DNA of 64,000 nucleotides from Purshia tridentata (taxonomy: Eukaryota > Streptophyta > Magnoliopsida > Rosales > Rosaceae): NCBI GenBank assembly GCA_003254885.1, contig QANT01006469.1:62001-126000 (forward strand), in the 5' to 3' direction. The position numbers were made by a program, and so were the translations under genes. Numbering within the stretch: position 1 is the first letter of the stretch; the number at the start of each line of letters is the position of its first letter. The notes beneath the pieces are model-generated. The model was not told the DNA's origin. It did no database searches and was given only the letters and a program-made list of their open reading frames with translations. Below, in pieces: positions 52,776 to 64,000 of this stretch.

Positions 52776-53551
52776 TTAAATTTCATTTGGGGAAAAAGTT
52801 GCTCTTATTTGGAAATTTCTCATCGGTTTTCGAAACTGATAATATAGCTTATAGTGTAAATTAAATGTAACTCAAAATACTGGTGGCTAGTTGTAGAGTA
52901 TGATATATGAATACTGATACGGTAGCTGAGAGAAATGGAAATCGGAGTAGCATTTTCCCTCTTTTTGTCTTACAACTCAAGCTGTGTTCATGTTTGCGGC
53001 ACCTCGAAGCTAAAAATGTAGTGCCTCATCTCCATAAGATCATATAGAAATTTCTTCTGTTTTCTCCAAGTTGCAATATCCAATTTAGCCCTTCTCTACA
53101 AGGTTGTAAACTATTTAAATTTCATGGAGTTTGGTGTTGAATGCAGCAAATAGGCTAGTGTATAATTTTATTAAAAACTCAAGGTATTTATATGTAATTT
53201 TTTGAATGCGTTTCGGAGAAAGCACTGAAATTGCTTCAGTACTACCAAAAAATAGTTTTCTCCTTACCTGCTAATGCTATAGAAAACATTTTTAATTATC
53301 TAAAAGTGTTTTTTGCATTATTAAAAGCACTACCATACATCCACAAGCTTTTTCAACAATGTTTCTAAGATCAGTTTTTTTTTTTTCTATTATATTCTAG
53401 TGCTTTGTTTTTTTGGGGGCCAAAGTGTTTCTATATTCTAATATTCTATACGCAACTCCATTCTGAGCCCTTTTACTATAACCAATGCAAGTCACACAAC
53501 TAAGCTCCCATTCCAAGATATACACATATTTTCTCCACACTCCCTAGAGAA
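52776..53551. other. KIPK-like 3' UTR and LMW-PTP promoter
   Basis: A 776-base AT-rich spacer between two plus-strand genes, with T runs near 53380 and 53408. No further gene is visible. Confidence 0.6.
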
Positions 53552-55219
53552 ATGAGGGCATTGCACAGTAGAGTAGCAACCCCTCCGAATTTACGGTTTT
53601 GCCATTCCCCTAACCAGCTCCCTCTAAAACCTTCATTTCTTGTTCTTCTTCCACAGTTCCCATCCCTACAAAACTCAACCTTCCATTCAAATTCCCTTAA
53701 AACCAGTACCTCTTTCTCATCTGGGTCTGTGTCCAAAGGCCCAATGGCATCTTCTACACCATCCGCAGAGGCAGAGACCAAACCGTTCTCTGTGCTCTTC
53801 GTGTGCCTTGGCAACATCTGCAGAAGCCCAGCTGCTGAAGGAGTCTTCAGGGACTTGGTCAAGAAGAGGGGTTTGGATTCCAAGTTCAAGATTGACTCTG
53901 CTGGCACCATTGATTACCATGAGGTAGGAAATTTATTCAACTACATAACTCCTGTTTTACAGGTTTTAGTTGCTGAGAAAAACATAGGAAAGTAAGTGAA
54001 AATGGAAGTCACAAAGCCTGGCTGACAATATTTCAATCCATTTTAGTTTTTTTAAAATTAGAATTTCTGTTTTTCATTTGTATTTATTGGTGTTATAGGG
54101 TAATGAAGCAGACCCAAGAATGAGGGCAGCCTCTAAAAGGCGTGGGATTCAGATAACTTCCTTATCAAGGCCAATCCGGCCGTCTGATTTTATAGATTTT
54201 GATCTTATTCTTGCCATGGACAACCAGAACCGAGGTGGGATTAGTTTATTGGGAACCAAGAATCATGATATGGGTTTAGCTTAATTTTCTTCCAAATTTG
54301 GATCATCCCTCTGCATGCTTTTATACTCGAATTATCAACATATTTGAATATGTGTATTATATTTGACTAACTTGATGTGTTGATATTGGCTGTAGCTGAT
54401 ATAATAGAGGCGTTTAATAGGTGGAAATTTAGAGACCCTCTACCCGAGGATGCTCACAAAAAGGTTTGCAGTTAGTTCTTAGTTTATGGATGATACCATG
54501 GGATTGGCATGGTTTTGATTTAGTTGTGCTATGTTGTTACTGATAATGCAGGTTAAGTTAATGTGCTCTTATTGTAAGAAGCATGATGAAACGGAAGTAC
54601 CGGATCCTTATTATGGTGGACCACAAGGTTTTGAGAAGGTAATACATCATTCCCTTATAATCAGCACTCTTGAATTATTCTTCTTATGAGTAATGTTGAA
54701 AATTTTAGTGAAAGTATCAAGGATGGAAACATTACAATATACTAGCATGCATATATGACATGCCTTCTGGTATTCAATTTGCTAAAAGTTTTGCATCAAA
54801 CCTTCTTAAGCATGTTGTACAAGTCAAAATAACTGGAATATAATACAAACTAATCCTTCCCCCTTTCCAGTTTCTAGTTCCTATTTGTTATTTTTCTTTA
54901 GTATGTGCAGGATTTTGAATTGGAACATTCTGTTGTCCTCTAATCTCTGAAATCTTTAATCGAGATGGATAAAGTTTTATGATACTATCGATATATTGGA
55001 TCCTTTAGGTCTATATTTTGGCGTTGGTCAGCAAGCCATCCCAAATTCCTGAATTTATACCAGTTAACCAGTATCACATGCTAATAATTCTGGTACGATT
55101 ATAGTTGATACTAATTATGAAATATCATGATGTTGCAGGTTTTAGATTTACTTGAAGATGCGTGTGAATCATTGCTGGACAGCATCTCAGCTGAGAACAA
55201 ACAAATTTTGGATTCTTAA
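53552..55219 (+). CDS. Low-molecular-weight protein tyrosine phosphatase, probably plastid-targeted
   Basis: Cysteine-dependent phosphatase of the LMW-PTP family; substrates in plants are poorly known. Five exons (53552-53923, 54099-54234, 54396-54463, 54552-54638, 55139-55219) join in frame to 247 aa. The first about 75 residues are Ser/Pro/Leu-rich with few acidic residues, typical of a chloroplast transit peptide. The P-loop follows as VCLGNICRSP (C-x4-CR form with the active Cys and Arg), then DSAGTIDYHEGNEADPRM. The general-acid loop is VPDPYYGG. A second in-frame ATG at 53744 (MASSTPSAE) would give a form without most of the transit peptide, so dual targeting by alternative starts is possible. 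The gene is intact. Confidence 0.93.
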
Positions 55220-57369
55220 ACTAAGGAATGAAATCCAGTTGATCCATTCTCATGATTTCGGTTGATCAGCAAGATGTCCATTGTTGTGTAAATCAATTTT
55301 TTTGTTGATGATGTGAAGCAGCTTTTAGTTTGTGAGTACCATTACATGTTATCCACATTGTCATTTGTAAGTGAAAGATAGCTTCAAATGAATCTCTTGC
55401 TATCTTTACAATCTTCATCGTAAAAAAATTGTTGCATTACTTGATTTAATCATGTTTCTTGTCACTGGAAAATGGGTGTCAATGTGTCATAATTTTAAGT
55501 CGAGTTGTTTAACCTGTCCAAATAGAGAAATGAAAAGTTACTCTCTCTCACTCTACCACTTTGTTGGTCTCTCTTGGGCTGTGATTACATTTTGCATTTT
55601 TGATGAATTCATCAAAATTATGAAAAATCTCACATGTTTGTCACCTCTTTGTGCATCACTTTCAAGCATCATGGCATGGAACCCAACATCTCTTGCTGAC
55701 TTCAAGCCCTCTATCTCTCATCAAAACTTCAAGCCCTTTATCACACCAAGTAGCTCAGTGACCAAAGCAAAAAATATTGTCCTTCAAAAATTTCTTGCTT
55801 TGCATTTACCACCATGAATCAAACTCATATGCGACCAATGTATTTTTGTAATTTGGCAGTTTTAAGGACTTGTGGGTGGAATTTGGAGAATCCAAATAAA
55901 ATACCATTTGATCCGAGAGGCCGAAATGAGTCCAATACCCATTTCTCCTCCTCACAGTCACAAGCAACCTTTAAAATTCTTTATAAATTATAACTCAACA
56001 AATGCCCCCAAGTGACGGTTCAAACTGAAAACGATGTTGCTGTCTTTGGGACCTTGTTGGAGTTCTCCCTCTGCAGCTTCCTCCATATCGACCACTGTAG
56101 ATTGACTTCAGGTTTTGGGTGTCTAATAAAAAGAAATAATAATAATAATAAAAAAGTGTCATAATATAATTTTGCCACATCATTAGTAAGGAGGAGCTAG
56201 ACGGGTGAGGAGCCCACATACCACAAATGATTACGACGACCATTCACCCATAACCTTTCTCTTATGTCTTATCCAGAGCGGGTTGCAGCCAAAAAGAAGA
56301 GGTTGTCATCCAACTCTTTGATTGCCATCTCTTATATCCGACTTCCATAGCACTCTCAATCTCAATCTCAATTTTATGATAAAGACTTACCTATTACGGG
56401 TGTACTGTACACCCGTTACATGGAAGTTTTACTCCAATTTTATAGCTTTTTAGTTTTGGGTGTTAAAAAGATTTTATAATGCAATTTATTGTAACATCAT
56501 AAGGGAAACATCTATTCATACTTCTAGGCTAATTTTTGTATGCCGGGCCAGTCTCAGCCGTTGTGGTTTTCAGTTTTTCTTTTCATAGTATTACAATTAT
56601 TCTATTATTCAAGTTTGAAGCACAATTGATATTAAAAATTAAGGGACTAAGGTGAGAATTGCATCACTGTAGTTTGAGAAACATAATACCAGAGTTGACG
56701 TGTACTTAACTATTAATCATTTGCATTGCTCAAAACCTTATTTGTCTAAAAAATTTATGAAATACATAGAATTGGCTAACTTAAGATGTACTAAATTTCA
56801 TGGGATAAAAGGCAAGATTTACTGATCTGACTATCATTTTATATATTTTTATACTCTTGTTCTTGGATTCTTGTTGTGTTTTTAAATGAATTTAATTTAG
56901 TTTAATTTAGTTTTATGTCTCTATAGATTGAAGAGCAAAGAAGAGAAAATAAAGCAAAAAGAGACATTTTGATATTTTTTGAGCAGGAAATCCTTTTTCA
57001 CAGATTAAACTGCACCTGCTCTGAGTGATCTGGATGATGAGCCTTATAGCTGGAAAGATACGGATATCAGCTTCTTGTAGAATTTTACAGAACATGATTT
57101 GCACGTTTCTAGAGAAAACTATGGTTATTTAAGTACATATAGGCCAGAAAGGTGGTTTTGTGCGCAAATTAGCAAAGTTATGTTTGGAATGCAAACTTGG
57201 AGTTCAAGTTATGGTCAGCAAACACAGACCATGTCTATAAGATTCTGGGTTACCTTTCTAAGGTCTAATCCTAGTTCCATTAGGTTTTTGGTTGCCAAAT
57301 CATTGATTATAGCTCATCATAAGAGTAATCCAAGTCGAACAAGAGGAGTTCTAACCAAATAGCAGAATG

Positions 57370-58380
57370 ATTTGTTCTTGTCTATAAAAGGGGGCAAGAA
57401 AAAAGTTATGAGGAGGAGGAGAGCTAGTCGTCCATTTTATTGTTATTCATAAGTTTTGATGTTTTTTCAATTTTTAATTGTGCTTCCTTTGACCATGAGG
57501 AGCTAAACCCTTTTTCTAGGGGTAGGATGATGCCCTAGCATGAATGTTTATGGTTTTCAATATTTATCCAATAGATTTCTAGTTTCTTTTAGATGAATGT
57601 TTAATCATTGCTTTAATTGTTGCTATTTGATAAGTTCTTTGACTGATCACCTTAGAGCTTTGCATTTAGTAAATTTGAAGTCACATTTGAGGCTGAGAGG
57701 CGATATAATTTGAATTAGCTTCTTTTGATTAAGTGTGGTAAATTATATTATTGCTTGAGAAAGAATAATGATTTGCTTGGTTCTCTTGTTTTCTAGTGCG
57801 TAATGAATCCTACATGTAAATTTATGGTTGAGAAGGATAGATTGCATATTAGGGTATATGACCTTTGCCTGAGAAAGAAAGAATCATGCACTTAAGGAAA
57901 ACTATGGTCCAAGTGTTTGAGAGGAACTTAGATACGAGAATTATCATTTAAGGAATCAAAAAAAACTATTGGGTGTATTAAGACTTAAACTGGATTGCTT
58001 GTGGTTGATTCTAAACCCCTAATTCTCTCCAATTGATTGATAAACCATAATATTTTATCTTTTTTAGTGTCTTTAATTGTTCAATTAGTTCATATTTGCA
58101 CTTTTGTTTCTAAATTAGTTCATATTTGCACTTTTGTTTCTAAATTGCATATCATCAATAATCGTTACAATACTTTTTCTGATTAGTTTTTAGTTTCAAG
58201 GTGTGTTTATTGTTTATTTTCTTCTATTTTATTTTTTGTTAGATCTAAATAAGGAATTAAGTTCTTGATTTAGATTAAACAATCCTCGTGGATACGACAA
58301 CCCTTTTTCATATACTATATTACATCTACTCTGTATACTTGCAAGAAGTCTATCATTACTCCATTTTATCAATGTATCAG
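57370..58380 (+). mobile_element. Probable relic of an LTR retrotransposon terminal region (Ty3-like)
   Basis: The text resembles the terminal and leader regions of large plant Ty3-type elements: a passage with ggagctaaacccttt and ggggtaggatgatgcccta near 57500-57535, and a tcgtggatacgacaaccc passage near 58287-58304 followed by a tgtatacttgcaag stretch. No coding domains are visible, so at most a terminal repeat fragment is left. It looks broken and old; family assignment and limits are tentative. Confidence 0.4.
58084..58143 (+). repeat. 30-bp tandem duplication
   Basis: The unit (ttcatatttgcacttttgtt at its core) is present twice in direct, exact tandem at 58084-58113 and 58114-58143, within the intergenic relic region. 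Confidence 0.9.
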
Positions 58381-58668
58381 CAAAGTCACTAAAGAAGATT
58401 GAATCCAATTCAAAATAAAAAGTATATATTGGATATTACTTGGACACGAGATCATCATTTTTACAACTCTTTACAGTGTGAAAACTAAACTTTCATAAAA
58501 ACTGCCGTATATTAAAGCAACTGTACAATGATACTTTATGAAATGAACTTCTGTTGTGGTTGAACTAAGTCAGACCTCTGTCCAATGCTTCAATTCATTA
58601 GCGACCGCATTGTTCACTTTAAAAATGTTTGATTCTTGAATCCTCGATCTGCCAGATCCCTCTTTGCT

Positions 58669-61600
58669 TCATACTAAAATCTGTTTTTTCCAAACTCGTT
58701 TCCTTCTCGGGTTGGAACTTATCATGCAAGAAAATGCATTTACCAGCTCTGAATCCTCTTCATTCACAAAGTTCTTTGCTGCGCTTGGGTTGGCGAGAAG
58801 GAGCTTCGCTACAAGGTATCCAGCAATTGACCAAGTTTGAAACAGCTGTGCCTGCTTTCCAATAAATCTTGCTCGCTTGGTGTCATAATATTCAGGCCAC
58901 TTGTCAAGAGATAAGCGCTTCTCAGCAAGCTCGATAGCCTTCGATGCGATTTCTGGTCTATTAAGCTTTATGCATGCCACAGTGAGCTGAAACAATCCCA
59001 ATGGTTGTGTTAATCACCACTCAAAATAACCAGTTACTGCTACATTCTAAGGTAAATCCAATTATCCAACAGTTCAAATCACGATTGTGGGAACTACGGG
59101 AAATACAGCCTCTGAAGCTCAAATAAAAAACTTACCTGCCAGAGCAATGTTGGCCAAGAACCACCATTATGGTAAGACCAGGGACTGCAACATAAAATCA
59201 AGGATATGTGTTAGGAAACAGAAGAAAGAAAACTTCAAAATTCAAGGTAAAGGCATTACGTGTTTTTGGGATCGCTGCCTGTGATGAGTTGCCATTCCCG
59301 GCCTTCAAGAGCAGGATAACATAATTTAAACGGCATATCTGCCACTAATTCATCCCATTTTGCTTCAATAAGATCCAATATAGCATGCGACTGATCCAAC
59401 GTTGTAAGACTGCTTACAATAGACCATAAGTTTCCCAGAGAAAAGAAACGAAAGTCCATGTGAGCAGGCTGCAGGTTTCCAATCAAATACCCTCCTTTAC
59501 TGGGCATAAAATCCACCAGCCAGGATGGAATCTGATCTGGGTAGATATTGAACTTATTAACAGCATCATATGAGTATTCCTCTGTCTTGTATCGGTAAAT
59601 TTCATTGAGTTTTCTCATATCAATCCAGTAATATTCCCTGATATGGAAGGATAGGGCAACCAGACGATTGTTAAGTGCTCGCATAAGGTCAGCTGAAGCG
59701 TCCTCCGGAGCAAGCATCTCACGTGCACAAAGTAATGCTGAATAAAACAGTGCCTACGAGGACAAGTATCAGTGACATGCAACATTATATAAATGAAGCC
59801 ACACTGTTATTAAACTGAAAGATAACTACAAACATGGGCCAGAAGCTTCAGCTTCTGTGCCCAAATAAAACCTCCCTCTCTGATAAGAAAGACTATTAGT
59901 TCCAGTGTTCTTTTATAGTGGTAAATGGATGTTGACTTGCAATTATATCATTACATAACAACTTTGATTTTTAGGATTCAAATTTAAAGTGCACCTCAAC
60001 ATATCAACATCTGAAAGTAACATATATGAGCATGTCTAATAACACACAACTTGATTGTTGGTTGGAGAAAGAACAAAAAAGTCATTTTTCGTAATCGGTC
60101 TTGGCATATATTATACTAAAACATGACTCAACCAGTAGTCCAATTAATTGGGGCCATTATAATCTTCCATTCGAAGCCCTCCTAAATGACTGCAACCACT
60201 ATCAGCATGGTGATGCTACTAATCACCAAACAATGTTTTCAAATCTGCTCAGGCGATACATTGATATCCATATCATCTTAAGCAGCAATAAGTATACCTG
60301 AAACATATTGCTATTCCGATGTGTTTTTAAGCCATATGTGCTTTTAGATATTTGCATGATTACATTCATTTATTTGACTTTTGCATTCCAAGGTTGTAAT
60401 GGTCAATATTGCTTATGGGGAAACTTAAAATTATGGACAAATAAAAGGGCAAACGACCATTTGGTCCCTGTAGTTTGGTGGTTGTTTCAATTTCGCCCCT
60501 GTTGTTTCAATCAAGTCCTCGTAGTTTCAAAATTATTTCAATCAAGTCCAAAATCAGAAATCCGTCAAGTTCTTAGCTGGTAGAACTGTTAAGGTAGGGG
60601 TACAATGGTCTAAGAACAAAAAGATTATTACTGTCGGCTTTTGATTGAAACATTTATACCCCTACTTTTAACGGTTCTACCATCTAAATACTTGAGGGAA
60701 ATTAGATTTTGGACTTGATTGAAACAGTTCCAAAACTACAAGGACTTGATTAAAATTTAAAACAATTGAAACAACAGGGACCAAAATGGTTGTTTGCCCA
60801 AAAGAAATAGGGGCAGCTTTTTCTTGTGTTTTAGAAATACAGCTCCTTATGATTGTACCAGTAAAATAAATTTAATAGGTTTATCATGAAAATTTAAGCG
60901 TCTCTAACAGTTCCTGAATCTCCATAATATTAGGGTCCAAAATCAGAAGGGCATGCAGATGAGAGAAGTCCAAAGCGAGGCATGCTAACTTTAAGAACAG
61001 AGAAAATACAGAGATAGAAAAAAGAGAAGCAATCCGATTACTAGCAAAGTTGTAGTAGGGATATATAAACGATTTACTCTAACAGTGTTCACTAGCAATA
61101 AGCATGAAAATTAGGGATGTGAACATCATAGTACGTACACACAAGGAGATGAAAGAACTCATCTGAAAGGCAATTACATCATGAACAATTATTAAAAGGT
61201 ACTTACTTGAATCTCCAAAGGATGGCCATGAATTCCCATTCGGCGATCTATCATGCAAGAACCATCTGTGACCAATAATGTTGGAAACATATCAAAACCA
61301 TCAGCAAGACACAGCTTTAAAATCATTTTTATCCCCGTTTGCACATCAACTCTTTCCTGCACTGAAAGATCTCCAGAGCATTTTCCATATGCTCGTAACA
61401 ATATAATCCACCATAACCCTGACAGAAAGATCATAAGTCACAGAGTCATTAGTGATATGATCCACATGCATGATGAAATATTTGAATGTTATTGCCTCCA
61501 TATTGTTCTCCTCTCTTTCTCTTCCTAGTCTATTTCTCTCTTGCTATTGGTTCTGCATCATAAACATTCAAACACCAGATAAATTTTCAAAGAGATATTA

Positions 61601-63470
61601 TAAGATAGAAAGAACTTCCTACCAGAGTCAACCGGGGCAACACGACCAATAGCAGCTTCACCAAAGTCAGGATCTAATACATCTTCTGTTACAAAATCAT
61701 CACCATCAAGTGGAACAGTGCGAACCTTGAAACTAGCAGGCATCAGTCCTTGGCCAGGACTATAGCAATCCATGGTTTTCTCCCAGCTCTGTAATGAAAA
61801 GAAGTGTGGTTCACTAGAATGGCAGAAACAAGATAAACTAAGTACAATGAAAGTCAGCATCTGTAACCATTCTTCCAAGTGAGCTTCCAGATAAAGAGCC
61901 ATCTCAGAGAATGAAATTTTGTGTCTAAGAATAAAATTAATGTGCGTGTGTTCCAGATATTTCTAATGCTAATCTGTTAGAAGGGACAATATTCATATGT
62001 AGACAAAAAATTTGGTGTGTAGGCTTTAAATAAGGAAGAGAGAGACTTTCTTATCATAAGCTGGGTCAGTTTTGATTATAGAATTAACTTCCGTTGTGAT
62101 ACCCAATTCTATTTGAGTGGGTTGTGCTAGTGTGCTGAGTCCCACATCAGTTGTGTATTGAATCAGTTGGAACTATATAAGGTGATTACAGAGAACTCCA
62201 TCGGTGACTGGTCCTTTGGGATACCATGTTGATATGGCGAGTCCTAACATTATAACACCCAATTCTATTTGTGTGTGGATTGTGCAAGCATGTGCTGAGT
62301 CTCATATTGGTTATGTGTTGGGTCCATTTGGACATTATAAAGTGATTATGAAGAGATCTTTTAGTGACCAGCCCATTTGAAGTATGACATCGACCTGTGA
62401 GTGTCCCTAAGTCATAACATTAAGTCAGAACATTCACGTCTGAAACCAAACTTAAAAGTAAAGCATTCACATGATGCACACTCAACTGATTGAAATGTGT
62501 AATAATAAGGGGACTTTTTAGATCATAAAGATTTAACTGACATAGGGTTTTCTACTGATTTTATTGAAAGGGTAAAATCCAACTATAACAAATTTCTAAG
62601 CAAATTTGTGAGAAAAAGGGGAGAAAAACAAAAAAACAAATCACTGACTACATGGAACTAAAAAATGAAATATATATATATATATATATTTCATGAACTT
62701 AATTCAAATCCCGGATTTGGTACTCAAGGAAGAGATTATTTTACCTGCAACTGAAGGGTATGAAGAATGAAGTTCCGCACAATATCATACTCCCCTTTTA
62801 AAAGGAAAGCTATCCCGGAAGGTATGAAGTCACGAATAAAGATCTGATCATAGTTCAGAGTACTAGTACAGCTTGGATCATTAGCAGCAATGGTTCCGAT
62901 AGGATTGTTAAAATAATAGACCATGGAGTTCTTCAGTAAATTCCATGCTTCTTCCTCAATCAAATTGGTCCTAACCTTCTGTGTATGATCTTTATCTTTT
63001 CCCCCTGCAGCCGGATTACCATTTGACCCAAAAGCTCCCTTTTCATTTCTCAGTTGTTGATCCACCTTGAATTCATCAATACCTGGACTAGTTAAACCAT
63101 TAGGAGGAATTGATACTGCTTTATCAGATTTGTTCACTAACAAGGTCCTACGCTGATCTTCTGCCGTTGGCCCTCTAAAACTTTCTGCTTGTTGACATTT
63201 GCAACGCATAGAATCCAACCTACTAGCATTACTTTTTCCGTGAAAAACACCATTGGTACCCTGCAACGCACATATCCTCCTGCAATCCTGTGAAATTCTT
63301 GAATTTTTATGCACTTGGGTACACACCAAACTTCTTTTCTGTGTATTATTTACACCTGATACTCCATTTCTCTTGCTTAAACATAGGTCAAAAGAGCCAA
63401 GGCGACGTACTGCCCCACATAGAACATGTCGAGCAGCTTCTGTACTAGTCATTGAGCACAACGTAGACAA
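58669..63470 (-). CDS. Alkaline/neutral invertase (GH100), organelle-targeted
   Basis: Hydrolyses sucrose to glucose and fructose at neutral to alkaline pH, inside mitochondria or plastids for the isoforms with N-terminal extensions. Six exons (63470-62745, 61788-61623, 61418-61207, 59753-59260, 59184-59136, 58986-58669) join in frame to 654 aa. The first about 160 residues are a basic, Ser/Arg-rich, variable leader beginning [17 protein letters not shown], as in the mitochondrial A-type enzymes. The catalytic domain follows: [34 protein letters not shown] (with a conserved Asp), [49 protein letters not shown] and [17 protein letters not shown]. All hallmarks are intact. Mitochondrial versus plastid targeting cannot be settled here. 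Two introns hold repeat elements. Confidence 0.94.
60447..60799. mobile_element. MITE-like element in an invertase intron
   Basis: The 353-base element begins GGGCAAACGACCATTTGGTC and ends with the imperfect inverse (ACCAAAATGGTTGTTTGCCC). Terminal inverted repeats extend inward through cctgtagttt / caacaggga and the shared tcaatcaagtcc / ggacttgattga motifs. It codes for nothing and sits in the intron 59754-61206. Flanks are A-rich, so the target-site duplication is uncertain. The type is probably a non-autonomous DNA transposon. Confidence 0.8.
62099..62422 (+). repeat. Tandem ~156-bp repeat with snRNA-promoter-like motifs (invertase intron)
   Basis: Two diverged units start at acccaattctattt (62101 and 62257). 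Unit 1 has GTCCCACATCA at 62139-62149 and TATATAA at 62174-62180, 24 bases apart. Unit 2 has weaker versions (gtctcatattg, attataaa). The motif pair also occurs in terminal repeats of small plant retroelements (TRIM-like), so a tandem fossil terminal repeat is an alternative. It lies in the intron 61789-62744. Confidence 0.65.
62672..62690 (+). repeat. TA microsatellite
   Basis: A run of ta dinucleotides within aaatatatat...atttcatg, in the first invertase intron. Confidence 0.9.
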
Positions 63471-64000
63471 TTTAATTACTTCAAAACCCCTTATTTAAAC
63501 CTCGGATGATGAAATCTTGACTAAGTATACCTCTCGTCTTAATTAAGGTACCTACACATCAATACAGAAGGTGAAACTCATGAACTACAGAAATGAACTG
63601 TCTCAACAATACTAATTCAATCTGTTTCACCAAAATCTACAAAAATATAATTATCAAAACGAAAATATTCCACAAACGCACATAATCAAACACAGAAATC
63701 CCCAACAGATCACACTAAGCAAGCTCAAAAGCATATCCAAATGGAAATTTCTGTTTCTTAGATCCGCTTCATGAAAATTATGAATATAACAACAGTTCAT
63801 ATATGTATGTATGTATGTTTATATTAAGCTTCTTGGCAGAAATACAGATGAACAAGAAGAGTAAAGCTTTTGATCAATATTTAAAAGAAAAAAACTTGGA
63901 TTCTTGGCTTGCATATATTTTTTCGTCTGTATTCGAATTTTACCTCAGGAAGCAATGAAATAAAGGAAAGTTTGACGAAGCAGTGAGTCTAAAGCGACGA
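63471..64000 (-). other. Invertase 5' leader/promoter region
   Basis: AT-rich DNA upstream of the invertase start codon, with a short tatg/tgta repeat at about 63800-63818. It probably holds the 5' UTR (perhaps with an intron); no other gene is seen before the window ends. Confidence 0.5.

Larger units (their letters stand above)
55220..58668. other. Intergenic region between LMW-PTP and invertase (convergent)
   Basis: About 3.4 kb containing both 3' UTRs, short open frames without family features (such as 55452-55817), an ATA run near 56138-56150, and an LTR-like relic from about 57370. No intact gene was recognised. Confidence 0.6.

Noticed and set aside
53500-53910. 136-aa open frame antisense to the LMW-PTP first exon
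   Set aside because: It is a shadow of the real exon, whose P-loop, splice sites and total frame are clear.
55452-55817. 121-aa open frame as a small gene
   Set aside because: No recognisable motif, no promoter or splice context, and repeat-like surroundings; the length is possible by chance in this DNA.
62099-62422. A functional U6/U3-type snRNA gene
   Set aside because: The promoter-like motifs are present, but the downstream text does not resemble any snRNA I know; it is kept only as a repeat and a lead.
1-64000. CRISPR arrays, operons, prophage, tRNA or rRNA genes
   Set aside because: The window is eukaryotic nuclear DNA. I saw no regularly spaced arrays and recognised no tRNA or rRNA, though short tRNAs could be missed by eye.

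Overview
This is plant nuclear DNA. It is AT-rich, with many short introns of about 100-700 bases, phase-conserved exons and plant-only gene families (AGCVIII kinases with DFD in place of DFG, LSU, alkaline/neutral invertase, MOR1 with its very fragmented exon structure). The proteins look like a rosid eudicot. Rosaceae is plausible, but I cannot fix the genus by reading alone. N runs next to homopolymers at 9107 and 17038-17050 show a draft assembly.

Layout, left to right. 1-16465 (+) is all but the N-terminus of MOR1/GEM1, the plant XMAP215/Dis1 TOG-domain microtubule polymerase (53 exons, 1951 codons in the window). 18575-23727 (+) is a full-size ABCB (P-glycoprotein type) transporter in 10 exons. 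24699-26671 (-) is a ZUFSP/ZUP1-type C78 peptidase, tail-to-tail with the ABCB gene. 27498-30252 (-) is ATG13. 32520-32849 (+) is an LSU (RESPONSE TO LOW SULFUR) gene with a perfect UPE-box sulfur-response element just upstream. 33675-34567 is an 893-base palindromic DNA element. 35686-40338 (-) is a two-exon AGC1-12-type AGCVIII kinase with a 3.3 kb intron. 40.4-48 kb is intergenic DNA with decayed repeats. 49478-52775 (+) is a KIPK-like AGCVIII kinase. 53552-55219 (+) is a low-molecular-weight protein tyrosine phosphatase with a likely plastid transit peptide. 55.2-58.6 kb is intergenic with an LTR-like relic. 58669-63470 (-) is an organelle-targeted alkaline/neutral invertase with MITE-like repeats in its introns.

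I assembled the coding exons by reading splice sites. Every complete gene closes to an exact multiple of three: ABCB 1261 aa, ZUFSP 437, ATG13 617, LSU 109, AGC1-12 461, KIPK-like 851, LMW-PTP 247, invertase 654. In three introns (two in MOR1, one in ZUFSP) the reading frame and family conservation require, or strongly favour, a GC-AG splice pair.

The genes do not form one pathway. Several are neighbours of the same families in Arabidopsis, as I recall its gene numbers (LSU next to ATG13A and, in a duplicate block, next to the C78 peptidase; AGC1-12 next to LMW-PTP), so this is mostly an old conserved gene neighbourhood. I found no convincing new multi-gene system. The best leads are the LSU UPE-box, the GC-AG introns, the long near-perfect hairpin element, and an intronic tandem unit whose USE-TATA spacing resembles a plant Pol III snRNA promoter.
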